Source of the DNA: Pseudoneurospora amorphoporcata | Taxonomy: Eukaryota; Ascomycota; Sordariomycetes; Sordariales; Sordariaceae | Reading direction: 5' to 3' | Length of the DNA stretch: 64,000 nt | Assembly: GCA_033297205.1 (NCBI GenBank) | Contig: MU859110.1 | Span: forward strand, 1-64,000 | In this document: positions 24,701-37,271 of the stretch, in pieces | How the letters are laid out: each line of letters begins with the position of its first letter | Numbering within the stretch: position 1 is the stretch's first letter | Position numbers and translations under genes: made by a program | The notes under the pieces: generated by a model | The model's input: the letters and a program-made list of their open reading frames with translations, nothing else | What the model was told of the DNA's origin: nothing | The model's database searches: none

Positions 24701-26096
24701 CCAGCGTTCTCAACTTGCATGTTTCGAGGTGTGTTGATATCTTGATGAGCTTGACGACTAGAACAATACTCGCTGCAAGGTACCGTCGATCCGTTCCACC
24801 TTCGCGGCCCGTATCATTCGTACCCTGGTCGTAATTTTTCAAACGTTCTCGTGACCGATACAGACTCCTTCGTGGTTGGTTCATACGTTGTTGTGATAAG
24901 GTCAAGGACAGAAGAAGGTTTGAGATGTCGAAATGCCATCATCCGTTGTTGCTGCTGAAACCCGTCGAACTCGACCAACTCCACCTAGGTACCATATTTA
25001 GCCCGTGGGCCATGCTCTGCTAGTCTAGGCCGCTCTGCCCTTGCTGCAGTAGTGTCCGTGCATCAACCGCTGTGGGTATCATCCACTCAGCGTGTTCTTT
25101 CCATGTATAATACGTATAGAAATAGAAACATAACTTTGTCTGGAGATTACCGAAACTGCATCGCGAGAATACTGACCTCCTAATTCTACCTTGGCCTTCG
25201 TTGCCTTGCCTATTCCACATCGAGACGTCTTGAGGAACTCAGTGATAAAGGCGGCAGCTAGTAATGAAGTGGATGCACCCAGGCTCGCCAGGTACCGACT
25301 TTTACTCACATACTGACGAGGGTATCCCTACCAGAAGATCGGCCACGGTTTTTCATCAATTGAGACTTTACAGCTCTTCTGAATATAATCGTAGGAAACA
25401 AAAAAAAGCAAAGAAGGTGATGTGGAGGTATGTGACCTCGTAACTCACGTGGTGTCTTCTGGCTAATAGGCCGCCAGCACATAGAGACATTCGCGTCTCA
25501 TTGTATTGACCGAGATAGAAAGAGGGAGGTGGAGCCTACCAAACATCGTCCAATCCCAGTCTGATCACGGCCGGCTCGTTAATCTCACTCGGTTAACTTT
25601 TTGCGTTGGGTTCTGCTACCCGTGCCACGGGTATTGCTGGCTAAATACACACTAGGAAATTTGTCAAGATTTGCTGCATACCAGATCAAATGTGACGCTA
25701 TCCATCCACATCACCTCCATTCCATTGATGTGCCCTTCCTTCTAGCCTGTCTGTTCCTCCTCTCGTCAGAAAGTCTTTTGAAGCCATGTTCTTATGATGG
25801 AACACACCCCCGCCCCTGCCTTTCACCAAAAAGGGGTCCTCTAGAAAACTAAGATGGCAGCAACATCGGAGCAAGTTGGGCAAGTGGGACTGGACTTACC
25901 GAAAGGCAACCTCAGGCGTTCCCAATCATCATCCTTGCTGTGAGTCCCGTGAGGCCTCGCATGCAATCCTTCCACTTGGACTTCAGGATCAGGGAAGGCT
26001 CAAACCATAACCCATGCAAGGCACCGTCACTGAAGCAAAAATTTTTCATTGCATTTGCCCTTCTTTTTGATTACGTGCATCGGGGTTTTTTGGTTT

Positions 26097-26127
<31 letters not shown>

Positions 26128-27772
26128 GGTTGTTTTTTTTTTTTTTTGTTGAGTTTTTTTGTTTTTTTAAAAAAAAAAAAAAAAAACAGTGATCATGGTA
26201 TATAATAAAAAAATGGTATNNNNNNNNNNCCACCACCTAATCCCCCCCCCCCCCCCCCCCCCCCACCCCCCCCCCCCCCCCCCCGCCGCCCCCCCCCCCC
26301 CCCCCGCCCCCCGCCCCCGCCCCCCCCCCCCCCCACTTCAATAATTTTTTCCTTCAAGTTGGCGTCCCCGCACTGCAATGTCCAGTCAGATAGGTACGTA
26401 TGTATGCCCCTGCACCTAATTCTCAAATCAGTAGCGCGTGTCTCTTGCCAGCTGAGGTACTGTACATAAAATTGCCCTTCCATTCCGGCAACGGACCCGG
26501 CCAGAGCCCGCCAATGGAAAGCGAGGGGCAGGCTACCATCCCGCTCTGGCACGGGAGCTGGGAAAGAACACCGCGGTCTGACTTGATTACAGTATGCCGT
26601 GCGAGGTGCCTTCCTCGTGAAGATAGTTTTCCTTTTATGCACATACCCGTTTGACAACGAGAAAGCCAATTTTCGCAATCCATCACAGTCACTGCATCTA
26701 TCAGCGGGTACTGGCGTTTGACAAGTCGATCCCCGCTGTCTCCGTTGTCTTTCGTTTCTGACCGGCTCCGAGTCTGGCGGAGAGATGGCCAAGCGAACCC
26801 TGTCAAATAATCCGACGAGCGGCCATGACGAGCCCAGCCTGCTCAGACTTTGAATGTCTGAATGTCAGGTGGGCCGATCACTTCTGCAAAAGAGGTTTGG
26901 GTTTGAAGTCCTGCAGGTACAAACCCTTGGCATACGACAACGGCTTTGTCTTTCCTCTCAAGCTTTCACTTTCAAGCACTCACTTCAACAATCCACCAGT
27001 CCCGTCAAACGAGCACTTTGGTCCACGTTCGACACTGAACAGGGGAGTGTAGCTTCACACAACAATCGAACTCCGGCAAGATATTGCTAACACCCCTTTT
27101 CCCCTCCCATTTCCATGTGTAAGGCTATCCAGATACCCTGATAAGGTGCAAGACTGTCATCGAACAAGGTGGTGATGCGCGCCCTTCAAATTCCACAACA
27201 TGATAGGCAAAGCCGAAGGACCCCATTAGGCAACCTTCTGGATCCTTCTAGCGTCCTGCCAAATCGAAGCCACGCTGAGAGCAAGTTAGGTGAATGACTA
27301 GCCAGGAGGCACAGGCACTCAGCTAGGCTTTCTTCTCGGCACCTCGCCGGTCCATTGCCAATTCCTCCAAGACCTTTTTGGGCCTCAGGTGTCTGGACCC
27401 GAAACAGCACATTTGGTTGAGGCTGATGGGAGAACGAATGGGGTTGCGGGCTGAGACATCTCAAAGACGGCGGTAACGGGTACAAGAGCCAAGAGCCGAC
27501 GGAAAGTTGATGTGTTACACTATACGCCGCTTGCTGTGTATTCTGGATCAGTTGCTGGTTGCTGGACACACGGACGACACCTATAGTTGTGCACAGTTTA
27601 TAGGATATACTAACAATGCCAAATAAGAGTTGAAACGATACATGCCACCTAACAACAAGGCTGCGTAGTTAAAAGCCAGGGTAACAAGCCCGGAACGGCC
27701 ATATACACAAGTCTTCGTCTTTAGCTCCCAACCAATACAAAGGAAAACCATAGCAAGTTGTACTACCCTAGA
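21766..27772. other. Long gene-poor region with assembly gap
   Basis: 6 kb without a gene I can support. The part next to 21765 is the promoter of the 226-aa gene. Beyond it, open frames are short, overlap each other on both strands and show no family motifs. A run of homopolymers and 10 N lies at 26092-26335. Several TAGGTA-type motifs occur (for example near 26391). A small or strongly intron-split lineage-specific gene, or a non-coding RNA, could be missed here. Confidence 0.45.
26092..26335. other. Assembly gap within homopolymer tracts
   Basis: T-rich sequence passes into 23 consecutive G (26107-26129), then T and A runs, then 10 N (26220-26229), then nearly pure C with rare G or A (26243-26334). 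The N block marks an unknown join. The G and C tracts on either side probably reflect sequencing or assembly trouble, so the real sequence and length here are not known. Any open frame through it, such as a poly-Gly one on the minus strand, is an artefact. Confidence 0.9.
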
Positions 27773-29917
27773 CTAGTAATTAGCGCTAGTAGTCTGCGCC
27801 CTGCTACCCACCCCGAACGTACGCTCCCTCTCGAACCGTTCTCGATCACTCCCGCACGGCGAAGGCGCCGACTGTTGTGCCGACGTCATCGGGCCCCTGC
27901 TACTAGCCTTGCGCCGAAGCCCGCCGGCTTTCAGTCTCCGAGCCTGTTGGTACGCGCGATCGAGTTCCGTCTCAACGGCGCAGCGGATCTTGAGCGCCGC
28001 CACGGCCGGCCACACGCTGCGCTCGCCGCGGAGGATCCAGTACTGGAGCGTTTCCTTCGTGGGTGTCTCGAGTAAGCGGACAAAGTCGCCGGCCGTCACC
28101 TCAGGCACGAGCGTCACGCTCGCTCCGGGCACGCGCTCGTCCACGAGGAAGCGGCGGATGCCGGCGGGGAGCAAACGCAGAGTGTCAAGCTGGCTGAGCC
28201 GGTGACGGATCTCAAGACCCATCATGCGCACGAGGAAGGCGGTTGCCGACATGGTCTTGTTGCGGGTCTCGAAGAGGGAGGGGCCGTGCATGTCGCTTTG
28301 CAGGAAGGGGATCAAATAGGGGCGCGCTTGGCTGACGATGAAGTGGTTGACGTTGAAGAGCTCGGCGATGCGCTGGAGGGGAGATTCACGCTCCGAGTAT
28401 GCGGCGTGCGTCCAGTGGCGGAAGTCGACTGTGTTGGCCGGCTTCCATGGTACGATGTTGCCCTGGGAGTCTTTGCAGAGAATTTTGGTTTCTCTGTCGC
28501 CGTAAAGTGAGGCTGATGAGGCGTTGGATGCTAGCGCTGCTGTCCAAATAAGCTGTAGAGTCATGTCAGCATCCTTTCTAATGTTTTTTGTTTCTTTTTC
28601 TTTCTTCAGGATTATATCAACATACCACATTGGGAGCTGTGAGATAGTTCAAAAGGGTTGGGACACCCCCTTGTCCAGCCGTGGCGACCGTGATGTTCAG
28701 TACCCTCTTGCTCCGATTGTACGCTTCCTCAAACGTAAGGTCGCCCAAGTTGGACCTGATACAGTGCTCCAACACCTTGACATCCAGAAAGTAGCCCTCC
28801 TTCCAGAACCTAGTCACTCTACGTACCAGAGTCGACCAGGGGTTAGTCCACCATGAATCTCTCTTGTCCCTCCTTTCACCGCTAACCTTGCTCGAGAAGG
28901 CAGAGAGGTCAATAGCTTCGCCATTCAAGATATGCAGCAGTTCCTCCTCCGTATGAACGGCCACGAGAGCGGCAATCAAAGCTCCAGTCGCCGTGCCCGT
29001 AATAATCCGCGGGAGTAATCCTCGTAGGAACAGCGCCTTGGCCACACCAAGGTGACAGAGACCAAAGATAGCGCCGCCTTGAAATACGAGGGTACTCCGT
29101 CCGAACGCCTGCCTGGTATCGTGGATGAAATCGAGTTTCATTTGTGTCGACATGTAACCCATAGTATTGCCGCCGCTTCCACCGCCCGTCGTGCTGTTTC
29201 CGCTGTCCTTGCCGTCGTCAGAACTCGCCAAGCCGGGGCTAACAGGTCGTGCTCCTCTGAATCCGGGTGTAAGACTGTTGTTGGGGTAGTTCGTTCCTGT
29301 CCTCCTAGTCGTCGGCAACATCCCAATCTCCTCGATCACTTCCGCAACCGCAGTGATATACTCCTCAATCAGAATCTTGGTTCCCGCAAAGCTCTTGTTG
29401 TATAGCTTAGGTGCCGTGATGTTACCGAGGTTTCGAACGAGGCCGCTGCGCAAAAGGTTGACGAGCGCATTAACATCGCCATTGTCGCGTGCAACTTCGA
29501 TACTCTCCAACCGCTCGTTGATCAGTTTGTAATCGTAGTGCCGGCTGATCGGGTTATTGCGCCACAAGTCGAGGCCGAGAAGGGTGTCGAGCCGGATGGC
29601 GGCTTCCTCCCACTCGTCGAACTCGGAAGCATTGCGAAGGACGTCGAGCCAGACCTCGATGGGACTGCGGCGCCGATACCATTCACGGAATTTCTAGGCG
29701 GACGGGGTTAGCCTGGGTCATGTCTACATGCGCCGACGTCATCAGGCCTTTGGGTGAACCAGTCTTGGGACTTGTTGTCGAGAATCATGACATGAGGACT
29801 GAGGTTGAAAGTCGGGGACGTAATGAAATTCAAAGCACTCACACCTGCCCAGAAGAGTACAATGTCCACGAATATCCGCCAGAATGAGACAAATATTGAG
29901 GGTATCACCGACCCCAT
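27773..29917 (-). CDS. Patatin-like phospholipase domain protein with DUF3336, possibly inactive
   Basis: Three exons (29917-29843, 29693-28626, 28552-27773) give 640 aa. Residues 1-25 are hydrophobic (FVSFWRIFVDIVLFWAG), a likely membrane anchor. The DUF3336 domain of the Tgl3/4/5-type lipases follows (YDYKLINERLESIEVARDNGD, RNLGNI, GTKILIEEYI). The patatin domain begins with a glycine loop (FQGGAIFGLCHLGV, about 228-241). The nucleophile elbow, normally GXSXG, reads GTATG (258-262), so the serine is replaced by alanine. The later block NVLIWTAALASNASSASLY lacks the usual Pro-Gly before the loop bearing KDSQGNIVPW. The C-terminus is basic and Ser-rich. The family acts on lipid droplets or membranes, but this member may be non-catalytic or use another residue. 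Introns are 149 and 73 nt, both in frame. Confidence 0.88.
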
Positions 29918-31474
29918 TGTAAACAAACAAAGAGAGAACCCCGCCGTTGTGTTACGAACAACTAAGAATGTGTAATGCTTGGTATAGACGTTTGAATCAA
30001 GAACATATCCTGACCTCGCTCATCTGTCTTTACTTGTTGGTGGCAGATGCAGCGGTAGGAAAGAACAGGAACATGCGGCGCAACTCGAGTCAGTTGCGGC
30101 GAAAGAATGTGAACGAGCGTGAAGAAAGAGGAATGATGCGGCGGCAGCGGGTATGGCTAGGTAGGTACAGCTAGGTACGTAGTTGTTGTTGGATAAGAAT
30201 GAGCGAGTGTTGTGTCACGGTGTGTGTGTATCTTCGGAATTAAGGTAACTCGCCTGCCGCCTGTGGCCGGAATTGAATGGAACGAAACGAGGGAAACGAA
30301 AGGCTCGGATGAAGATGTCCGGGATGTGATGCGAAGAAAAAAAAAAGCTTAAACCATACTGGACCAGGTCCGTGTCAGTCCATGTTTTGGGTCGATTTGG
30401 TATCTTCACAGGCGCGTCGAACGGTGGAAGAAGGCGCAAATGGCAGTCTGGCCAGAAGTTTAAGGGGGTGTGGAGGCGGCCCGGATTGGGTGGACACTGG
30501 CCTGTGTGCCCGACGTCAGCTGCTGGATCCCTAAGGCAGGCCCTCCCCGCTCAGACTTTCCGTGGCATGTGAAAGCGATACGGGATCTCAATTTTCGGGC
30601 AAGCCCTACCGTTGCATCGCTGAACTCTCATTCGCTCCCCCACAATTGGGCCTGGCTGGCGTTGATGACATCCACGGCGGTGATTATCGTGAGTGGTGGG
30701 AGGACATCGATGTTGAAATATTGAGGAAGATGAAGTAACTATTTGTCATTGTCAATGAAGAGTATCATTGACACGATGCAAGGCACGCAATGGTTTGATT
30801 CGTTGGACGTGTTGAAATCTGGTACCTTGCGCTATGTACACTAGTGCGGAATGACTTCGGCTGGCGGCAGTGGTGGCACGTGTGACGGGGATGACGGACA
30901 TCGTTACGCACGAGATCCATGATTTAAACCTCGCACTACAAGGGGCTTATCAAAATCTTAGTCAAAATAATACCCTCTTTTCACGAGACATGTGAAAGCG
31001 AAAATTAGAGACCGAGAAGTTAAGTGACGAGGTGTAACCACTGATATTCGTAAAGAAGCTGTTGCCATGTCTGAAACATCATAAATCCCAGCTCAAGTCA
31101 TACTTCTCACGACAATATCAGTCATATGTTGATCTTGATCCTTCTGCTGAAACGACATCACCGAAAGTTGTGGTCTTTTCCACCGTCTAGGGAGCTAAAC
31201 ACTCGTCCCTCGAATATGCAAACCAGACAATAGGCCAGAGCAAAAACATGAAGCCTCTATACAAGCCATGATAGCCAGCCCTGAATGCATCGTGCCCTCT
31301 TAAAATATGCCAGAAAAAGTAAGCAAACGCGCAACCGCTTCTATTGCGCCTGATTTTATGCATATGAACACTGGGTATCATCTATGCCCGATATCCTCAA
31401 CACCTTGTATCTTATGCAAAACACACATTTCCCAAGACTCAAAGTTTCATGGTCCTCCTCACACTTCCCGAGAC
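29918..31474. other. Intergenic region
   Basis: 1.6 kb upstream of the patatin-like gene and downstream of fun30, both on the minus strand. The part near 29918 should be promoter. A TAGGTA-rich patch lies near 30157-30180. No gene recognised. Confidence 0.5.
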
Positions 31475-34400
31475 CTAGTCGGATGGAGGAGTCGCAATCG
31501 AGCCACCGTTCATAATGGCAGCACGGACTTGGGTCTCCATCTCAGCCTGAGACATCTCCACCGTGGACCAGCCGACCACCTTGTTGGCAAGCTCCAGCTT
31601 CTTCTGGCAGGCCTTGTAGACCAACTCTTCCACGGTATCCTTGCTGATAAGTCGGATAATTTCCACAGGGCGGGTCTGGCCGAGACGATGAGCGCGGTTC
31701 TCGGCCTGAATGTCGTCTTGCGGGTTATCGGACTGGTCGAAGATGATGACTTTGTTGGCCGCAGTCAAGTTGATGCCTGTGCCGCCGGAGCCGGTCGTGA
31801 GCAAGAACACCGGAATTGTCGCGTCGGCATTGAACTCGTTGATGAGTTCCTGGCGCTCGCTGACATCTGTATTGCCTTGCAAGGAGAGATATTCAATCTT
31901 CTCCGACGCAAGGCATTCTCCCAGAATCTCAATGACCTTGGCGAATCGTGTAAACACCAACGCGCGGTCACCATTCTTCTGATACTGCCTGATGAGCTTA
32001 AGCAGGGCCTGAACCTTGGCGCTCTCCATCCAGGACCCATCCGGAAGATCGAAGTGCCTGATGCACTTGTAATCTCTGCACCAGAGATGCAGCTCAAAGT
32101 CTGAAAGAGCCTTGAGCTCATTGATCAGATGTTCGATCTTCGGCTGCCGAAGTTCGGATTGGTCAACCTTTCTCATCAATATATCGGCCATCTTCTCCAC
32201 CGTCCTATCGTTGAAATAGCGCCTGAACAACTGCGGATGAATGGCGGATTTCCGGAGCTGAATCCAGACATTATTATTATCGTTATCACGGCCAACGTTG
32301 CTGGCGCCTGTGGCGTCGGTTTTCCGGAATCGACGTTCGTAGTCTTTGTATATTGACGCCTGTACGTCGTCCATTTCACAGTAGACGACTTTAGCCGTCT
32401 TGGGAGGCATGTCTTTCAACACCTGCTCTTTGCGACGTTGGAGGATGAAAGGCTCCAGGATCGTCCGAGCCCTCGCCACTCGTTCGCTGTGGAGCAGTGC
32501 GCCTTGCGAGACTGCCGTCAAGGAGAATTTCTGGTTGAAGAGTGCTTCCAGATCGTCGAAATGGTCCCGGAAGAGCTCTGGTTCGACGAATTGGAGCAAC
32601 GAGATCATCTCCATAAGATTGTTCTGAACGGGTGTTCCAGACAGAATGAGACGCCATGTCGCCGTGATCTTGAGCAGATCCTTGTAGAGCTTGGTCTTGG
32701 GATTCTTCATCTTATGTCCCTCGTCGAAAACGGCGACCATCGGCTTCAGCCGTCGGAGATTCGAGATATCGTCCGGGCGTGACACCTGGGAGTAGGATGT
32801 CAAGACAACGTGATGGCTGGCGGGATCGTCCAAGATGTTGTCGGCAATCTCGTCGCGAACAACTTGTGACCCCTGGTACAGGGTCACATTCAAGCCCGGA
32901 GCGAACCTCTTGAACTCGGCGGCCCAATTCGCGAGTGTGGAGGGGGGGACGAAAATGATATTCGGCCAGGGTTGGTTGCTATCCTCATCCTGATCATGTT
33001 TCTCATATTCCTCGACAATCGCAGAGATCAAGCTGATGACCTGGCAAGTCTTGCCCAAACCCTTAGAAAGATAAAACGATCAGCAACAGCCAAGGAGAGG
33101 CAAAGTTTGGAAATGGGGAGACAAGCATAAATACTTACCATGTCATCAGCCAGGATGCTCGCATACTGGTTCTCATACAAGAGATACAACCAGTTGAGTC
33201 CATACAACTGGAAAGGCTTCATCGTGCAGCCGCTCATGAGCTCCGGCTGGCTTAGAGGAAGATCGACCAGCTTAGTCGAACCCTCAACAGTGAGGGGCGT
33301 AATGGTTCCGTCCTTGTTCTTCACTGTCCGAGGCTGACCGGTTTGGTCAACCTTCCACTTCGAGGTAGCATCCTTGATCGCAGTTGCTTGCGACTCGCAG
33401 ACAGCAATAACATGATCAATGCCATCCAAAGCCTTGGTGTACTCCTTGATGGAGCCCACGATATCCTCACCAACGGGAGCCCTGGTCGACTTCTTGCGTT
33501 TGGCCTTGGTCGCCTTTGCTGCCATTGTCACTCTCTCGGCATCAGCCACACTGTCGAAGGGTTGGTACGACAGCATGTGCTTCGCAACGTCTTCCTTGAC
33601 GTTCGCAATGGCCATCAATTGTATCGGATCGCAGGTATTGAGGTAGTTGAGGACACGCTCTTCAAACGCATCTTCTTCGGGATTACGTTGCGAAAGTTCC
33701 GGTTGTGGCTCAGGGGAGCGGACCGACTTCTTCTGCACGTAGTCATCGTCATCATCGTCGCTAACGAGCGTGATGATCTTGGACTGCTTGAGTCTGGGCG
33801 CGGGCTTCTCGATCGGTTTCGCTGGCGAAGTTGCTGGCGACGGGCTGCGTCGCTGACGGCCCTGGACTAAGCGACGGCGAGCTGGTGCGGGAGGTGCCGG
33901 GGCAGGCTTTATGGGAGAGTCTTTCGGGCGTATAGATTGCAGGGATTCCGGCGAAGAAGATCGAAGTGTGACCCAATCCTCTTGCAATACGTAAGGTTTC
34001 GCAGGGCTCGTGATGGGGCTTCCGACATCGTCGGACAACTTGAGTTTCTGTCAAATATGCCAATGTTAGTACTGCTCCATGCGATGCTCTATGGGAAGTC
34101 AAGTACCTTGGATGGTTTGAGGTAGACTGCAGGTGCAGCCTTTGCAGATGCGGGGTTGGGCTTGTTGAAAGCAGACGGCTGAATGTCGCCGCGCGCAGGT
34201 CCTTCATCATCTGAGGAATCGCCTGCATAAAGGGGCTTGTCGAATTCGTCGTCATCAATCATTATATAATCTCTCTTTGCCCCTGCTTTGGATGGGGGTA
34301 ATCGTGCGGCAGGGGGTTTGAAATCGGTACCCCTTGGAGCCATGGCGCTCGCAAGTCGATCTCCGGTGCTCGACGATTGTTGACGGAAAGGTGACGATGC

Positions 34401-34643
34401 AGGTACTTCGACAACGGTTGGCGAAGACGGAATGGCGGCGTCTCTTGGTTTCACTGTTGGCTGCGACGCAATCTGGGTAGGCTGGGTGAAGTAGGGCGAT
34501 TGGGAGACAATGCTGAGTTCGTCCTCGTCGTCCTCGTCTATGAAATCAAGATCGGGCTTGGTCCGCCGTTGAGGGGCAGGGCTGTCGACGACAACGCTTG
34601 AGGAGCGCAGAGAGTCGTCTTCTGGAAGTGACGAGAAGGCCAT
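31475..34643 (-). CDS. fun30: Fun30/SMARCAD1-type SNF2 chromatin-remodelling ATPase
   Basis: Nuclear ATP-dependent remodeller of the Fun30/Fft/SMARCAD1 group, which acts in heterochromatin maintenance and DNA-end resection. Three exons (34643-34107, 34047-33139, 33061-31475) give 1010 aa. The first 300 residues are disordered and acidic or Ser/Pro-rich. A helical CUE-like or linker segment lies near 330-370. The ATPase starts with FQLYGLNWLYLLYENQYASILADDM, joined across intron 2 to GLGKT (483-487), so the intron cuts the Walker A region. The Walker B box is DEGH (595-598, FDEGHKMKN), a form typical of Fun30 rather than DEAH. Motifs SGTPVQNNL, LTTGSGGTGINLTAAN and QAENRAHRLGQTRPV complete the helicase core. 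Exons 1-2 and 2-3 join on codon boundaries. Confidence 0.95.
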
Positions 34644-35513
34644 TGTCGAAGAAGGTGGTCTTCCAAAAAGGTGGTGAAGGGGAAAATGGTTGTTGTGTGG
34701 AAGTAGGTATCAAAGGGATATGTGGGAAGGTCCCCGTCGTTTGTCGGACGCGGTCAAAGGCGCAAAGCGAAATTTTAGCGGTGCATGTATAGCGCAAAGC
34801 AAAACCTATAAAGACGAACAAGAGAACCTTCGCTGAAAGGAAGAGTTCCAATTGACCCAAAAATCCAGGTCCGAAGAAGTGCCCCGTTGCCTTCACGCTT
34901 TGCCCTTGGGAAACCTGTGATGTGAAAAGGCGGGATGGCAACCTCAGAGGAGTTGTACTGGAGTTTGTGGTCGGTGCCGTCCCAGAACAGAAATGGCTGG
35001 ACACACGGCATCCAGTCGTGCAACCGGCTCCAGATTGCCGTAACGTCCAGCAATCAACGATCAGCTCTATCTTTCTAATCTGGAGCCCCACACCGCCGCC
35101 ATCGCGACGCGCATTTGTTCGTGAGGAAATAATGTGGGCCAACGCGACCGGACGCCTTCACGTCTCCACGTGCTAGCCTGCAACTGGCCCGGCAGGCAAC
35201 AAGCCACTTAAACCCCGATGAGGACAGGGAAGGCCCGCCCAGCCAACCAGCGAGCTACGCAATTGCCCAGACCGAGCTCTGTTCTCATATCTGACATCGA
35301 GGACTTCACATTGAGAATACCTTCTGTTTTCTTGAACGCTTTGCCAGAAATACATACGTGAGTAAGCTACAATCTCATTCCGCATTTCACTGCTTGCCAG
35401 TTTGGACTCATATACGAAGACTCGCTCACACAGCAAACAGCTTCATCAATCCCACCTCAGCCCGCCATTCTGTGAAGAACATAAGACGACAAACAACATC
35501 CAAAGACACCAAC
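34644..35513. promoter_or_regulatory. Divergent promoter of fun30 and vma21
   Basis: 870 bases separating two start codons that point away from each other. Both promoters and leaders must be here. No individual site is identified. Confidence 0.6.
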
Positions 35514-36225
35514 ATGGCCACTCGCAGAATCATCTCCCAAGAGAAGACTCTCCTCGAAAAGGACGACCGTATCGGTTCCAGCCCAGCTGCAAGCGACAAG
35601 TCCAACATCACGCCTGCCGTCCCTGCGTACGCTCTCTCCATTCAGTCTCATCCGTCACATCACCGGTCACTTTCACTGTCACCGTTACCCGTATCATCCA
35701 TCAAGCACGCACTTATTCCGTCCTCACTCTCCCCCATCATCCCGTCTCATCTCAGACCCAGGCCTGCTCATACCCATACGCGGATTCTAGGAGATCATCA
35801 CCAAGCTAACCCACAACCTTCATCATAGTTCCGTAATCATCAAGCTCCTAGCCTTCACCTTCGCCATGATCGTCATCCCCATCAGCTCCTACTTCCTCAC
35901 AGTAGACCGTTTGTTCAAGGGTACGTTTATCTCATCTCATAGTCCATGTGCGACCTCTTCCTACTCTCAAGAGGCTTTTGAAGACTGGAGCCATTGAACA
36001 CCAGCTCAACCATAACATACCCATCAACCAGTCTCACTTAGCGAAACCAACATCCACTGACTACAGCCACCAGGAAACTCAACATACGCCGGAGCCACGG
36101 CAGCTATTATGGCCAATGTGGTGTTGATTGGGTATATCATTGTTGCCATGGCGGAGGATCAGTCGGATCAGGAGAATGAGAAGAAAGGAGGCGGTGGGAA
36201 AGCAGAAGGGAAGAAGGATCTGTGA
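35514..36225 (+). CDS. vma21: VMA21 vacuolar ATPase assembly integral membrane protein
   Basis: Small ER protein that chaperones assembly of the V-ATPase V0 sector and its exit from the ER. Three exons (35514-35626, 35829-35920, 36074-36225) give 118 aa. The N-terminus is hydrophilic (EKDDRIGSSPAASDKSNITP), followed by two transmembrane helices at about residues 40-61 (IIKLLAFTFAMIVIPISSYF) and 74-94 (AGATAAIMANVVLIGYIIVA), separated by the conserved LFKGNSTYAG loop. The last four residues, KKDL, fit the dilysine KKXX retrieval signal used by Vma21. The introns are unusually long for so small a gene (202 and 153 nt). The start at 35514 follows an A/C-rich leader and matches the family N-terminus. 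Confidence 0.97.
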
Positions 36226-37271
36226 ATGTGTAGGGGTATGGCATGGATTTTATGGCATTGATCTTGAGGATTCTTTTTTTGAGGGATGGCATAGATATTT
36301 GGCATTGTTCTTATGAAGGGGAAAAGTGCTGAACAAGATGATTAATTGTCTTTAATCAACACTGGGCTCAACTTGAATGGTCATGTGATTCGTCTCCGTG
36401 TGATAGAAGTGCATCACAGCTTAACCGTCTCCTAGTATAAGTTGTATAAGAACTTCATCAGGAAACCTACAAGATCAGGCTTATGAATTCGACCCGGAAC
36501 CCACAGTGGTAGGTGCATAGTTGAGTTCACGATAATGATCACTGGAGACATAAAGAGTCATTTCGTAATCAAACAAGCATTAATCTATTCGCTTATATCT
36601 GGCCCACGTATATACGCCATCTCTTGAAGATATCGTCGCAAAAAAGCAATGAAGAGCAGGCGGAGATCTCCTGTAAGCGTGGACTGACTTACGAGGTCGC
36701 CCAATCACTCTCGAGATTAATCCGCTAACCCTTCACACTCATCGGTGATTTCTAGCCGCTGAAATATTTTTTTCTTCGTTGAACACAAAAGAGACCCTTG
36801 GCTCATCCCTCATCACATACATTGCGTCCATCATCCCTAATAATTCCTTGTTCCTTGCGTAGTTCAAAATGCTTCCCATCTCGATTGCGTTCTGTTCCCA
36901 TAACATCATTGGAACATTACCGAATTCCCCACGGAGAACCGACATTCATAACGAGTTCCGTGTCCAATGATAACGTCCTATAAAACCTCGCCCCCAGTTC
37001 CTCATAAAGATACCTCGAGGAACGCGCTCTTCAGCAAGAGCGAATGTCCATTACAAATGTTCTCAAACAGCTGGCATGTCCGCCGGCTTCCTCGGGGTGT
37101 GCATCAGACATCCCCAGGATGGCATGTAGGCGAAAGCGTGGGTATCCATCGAGAAAGAAAGCGAGGAGAAAAGCGACAAAATCCAGAAAAGCAAGCGTGT
37201 TCATCAACATCATATCATACTCGCATAGATAAGAAAATCGTGACTCAAACATCCATTCCCAGTAGGCTAGC
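36226..37271. other. Intergenic region, convergent 3' ends
   Basis: 1 kb between vma21 (+) and the DUF2406 gene (-), which end towards each other. It holds the 3' UTRs; nothing else recognised. Confidence 0.5.

Noticed and set aside
26193..26792. Minus-strand frame running through the N gap with a poly-Gly stretch
   Set aside because: The glycine run comes from the C homopolymer and the frame crosses undetermined bases.
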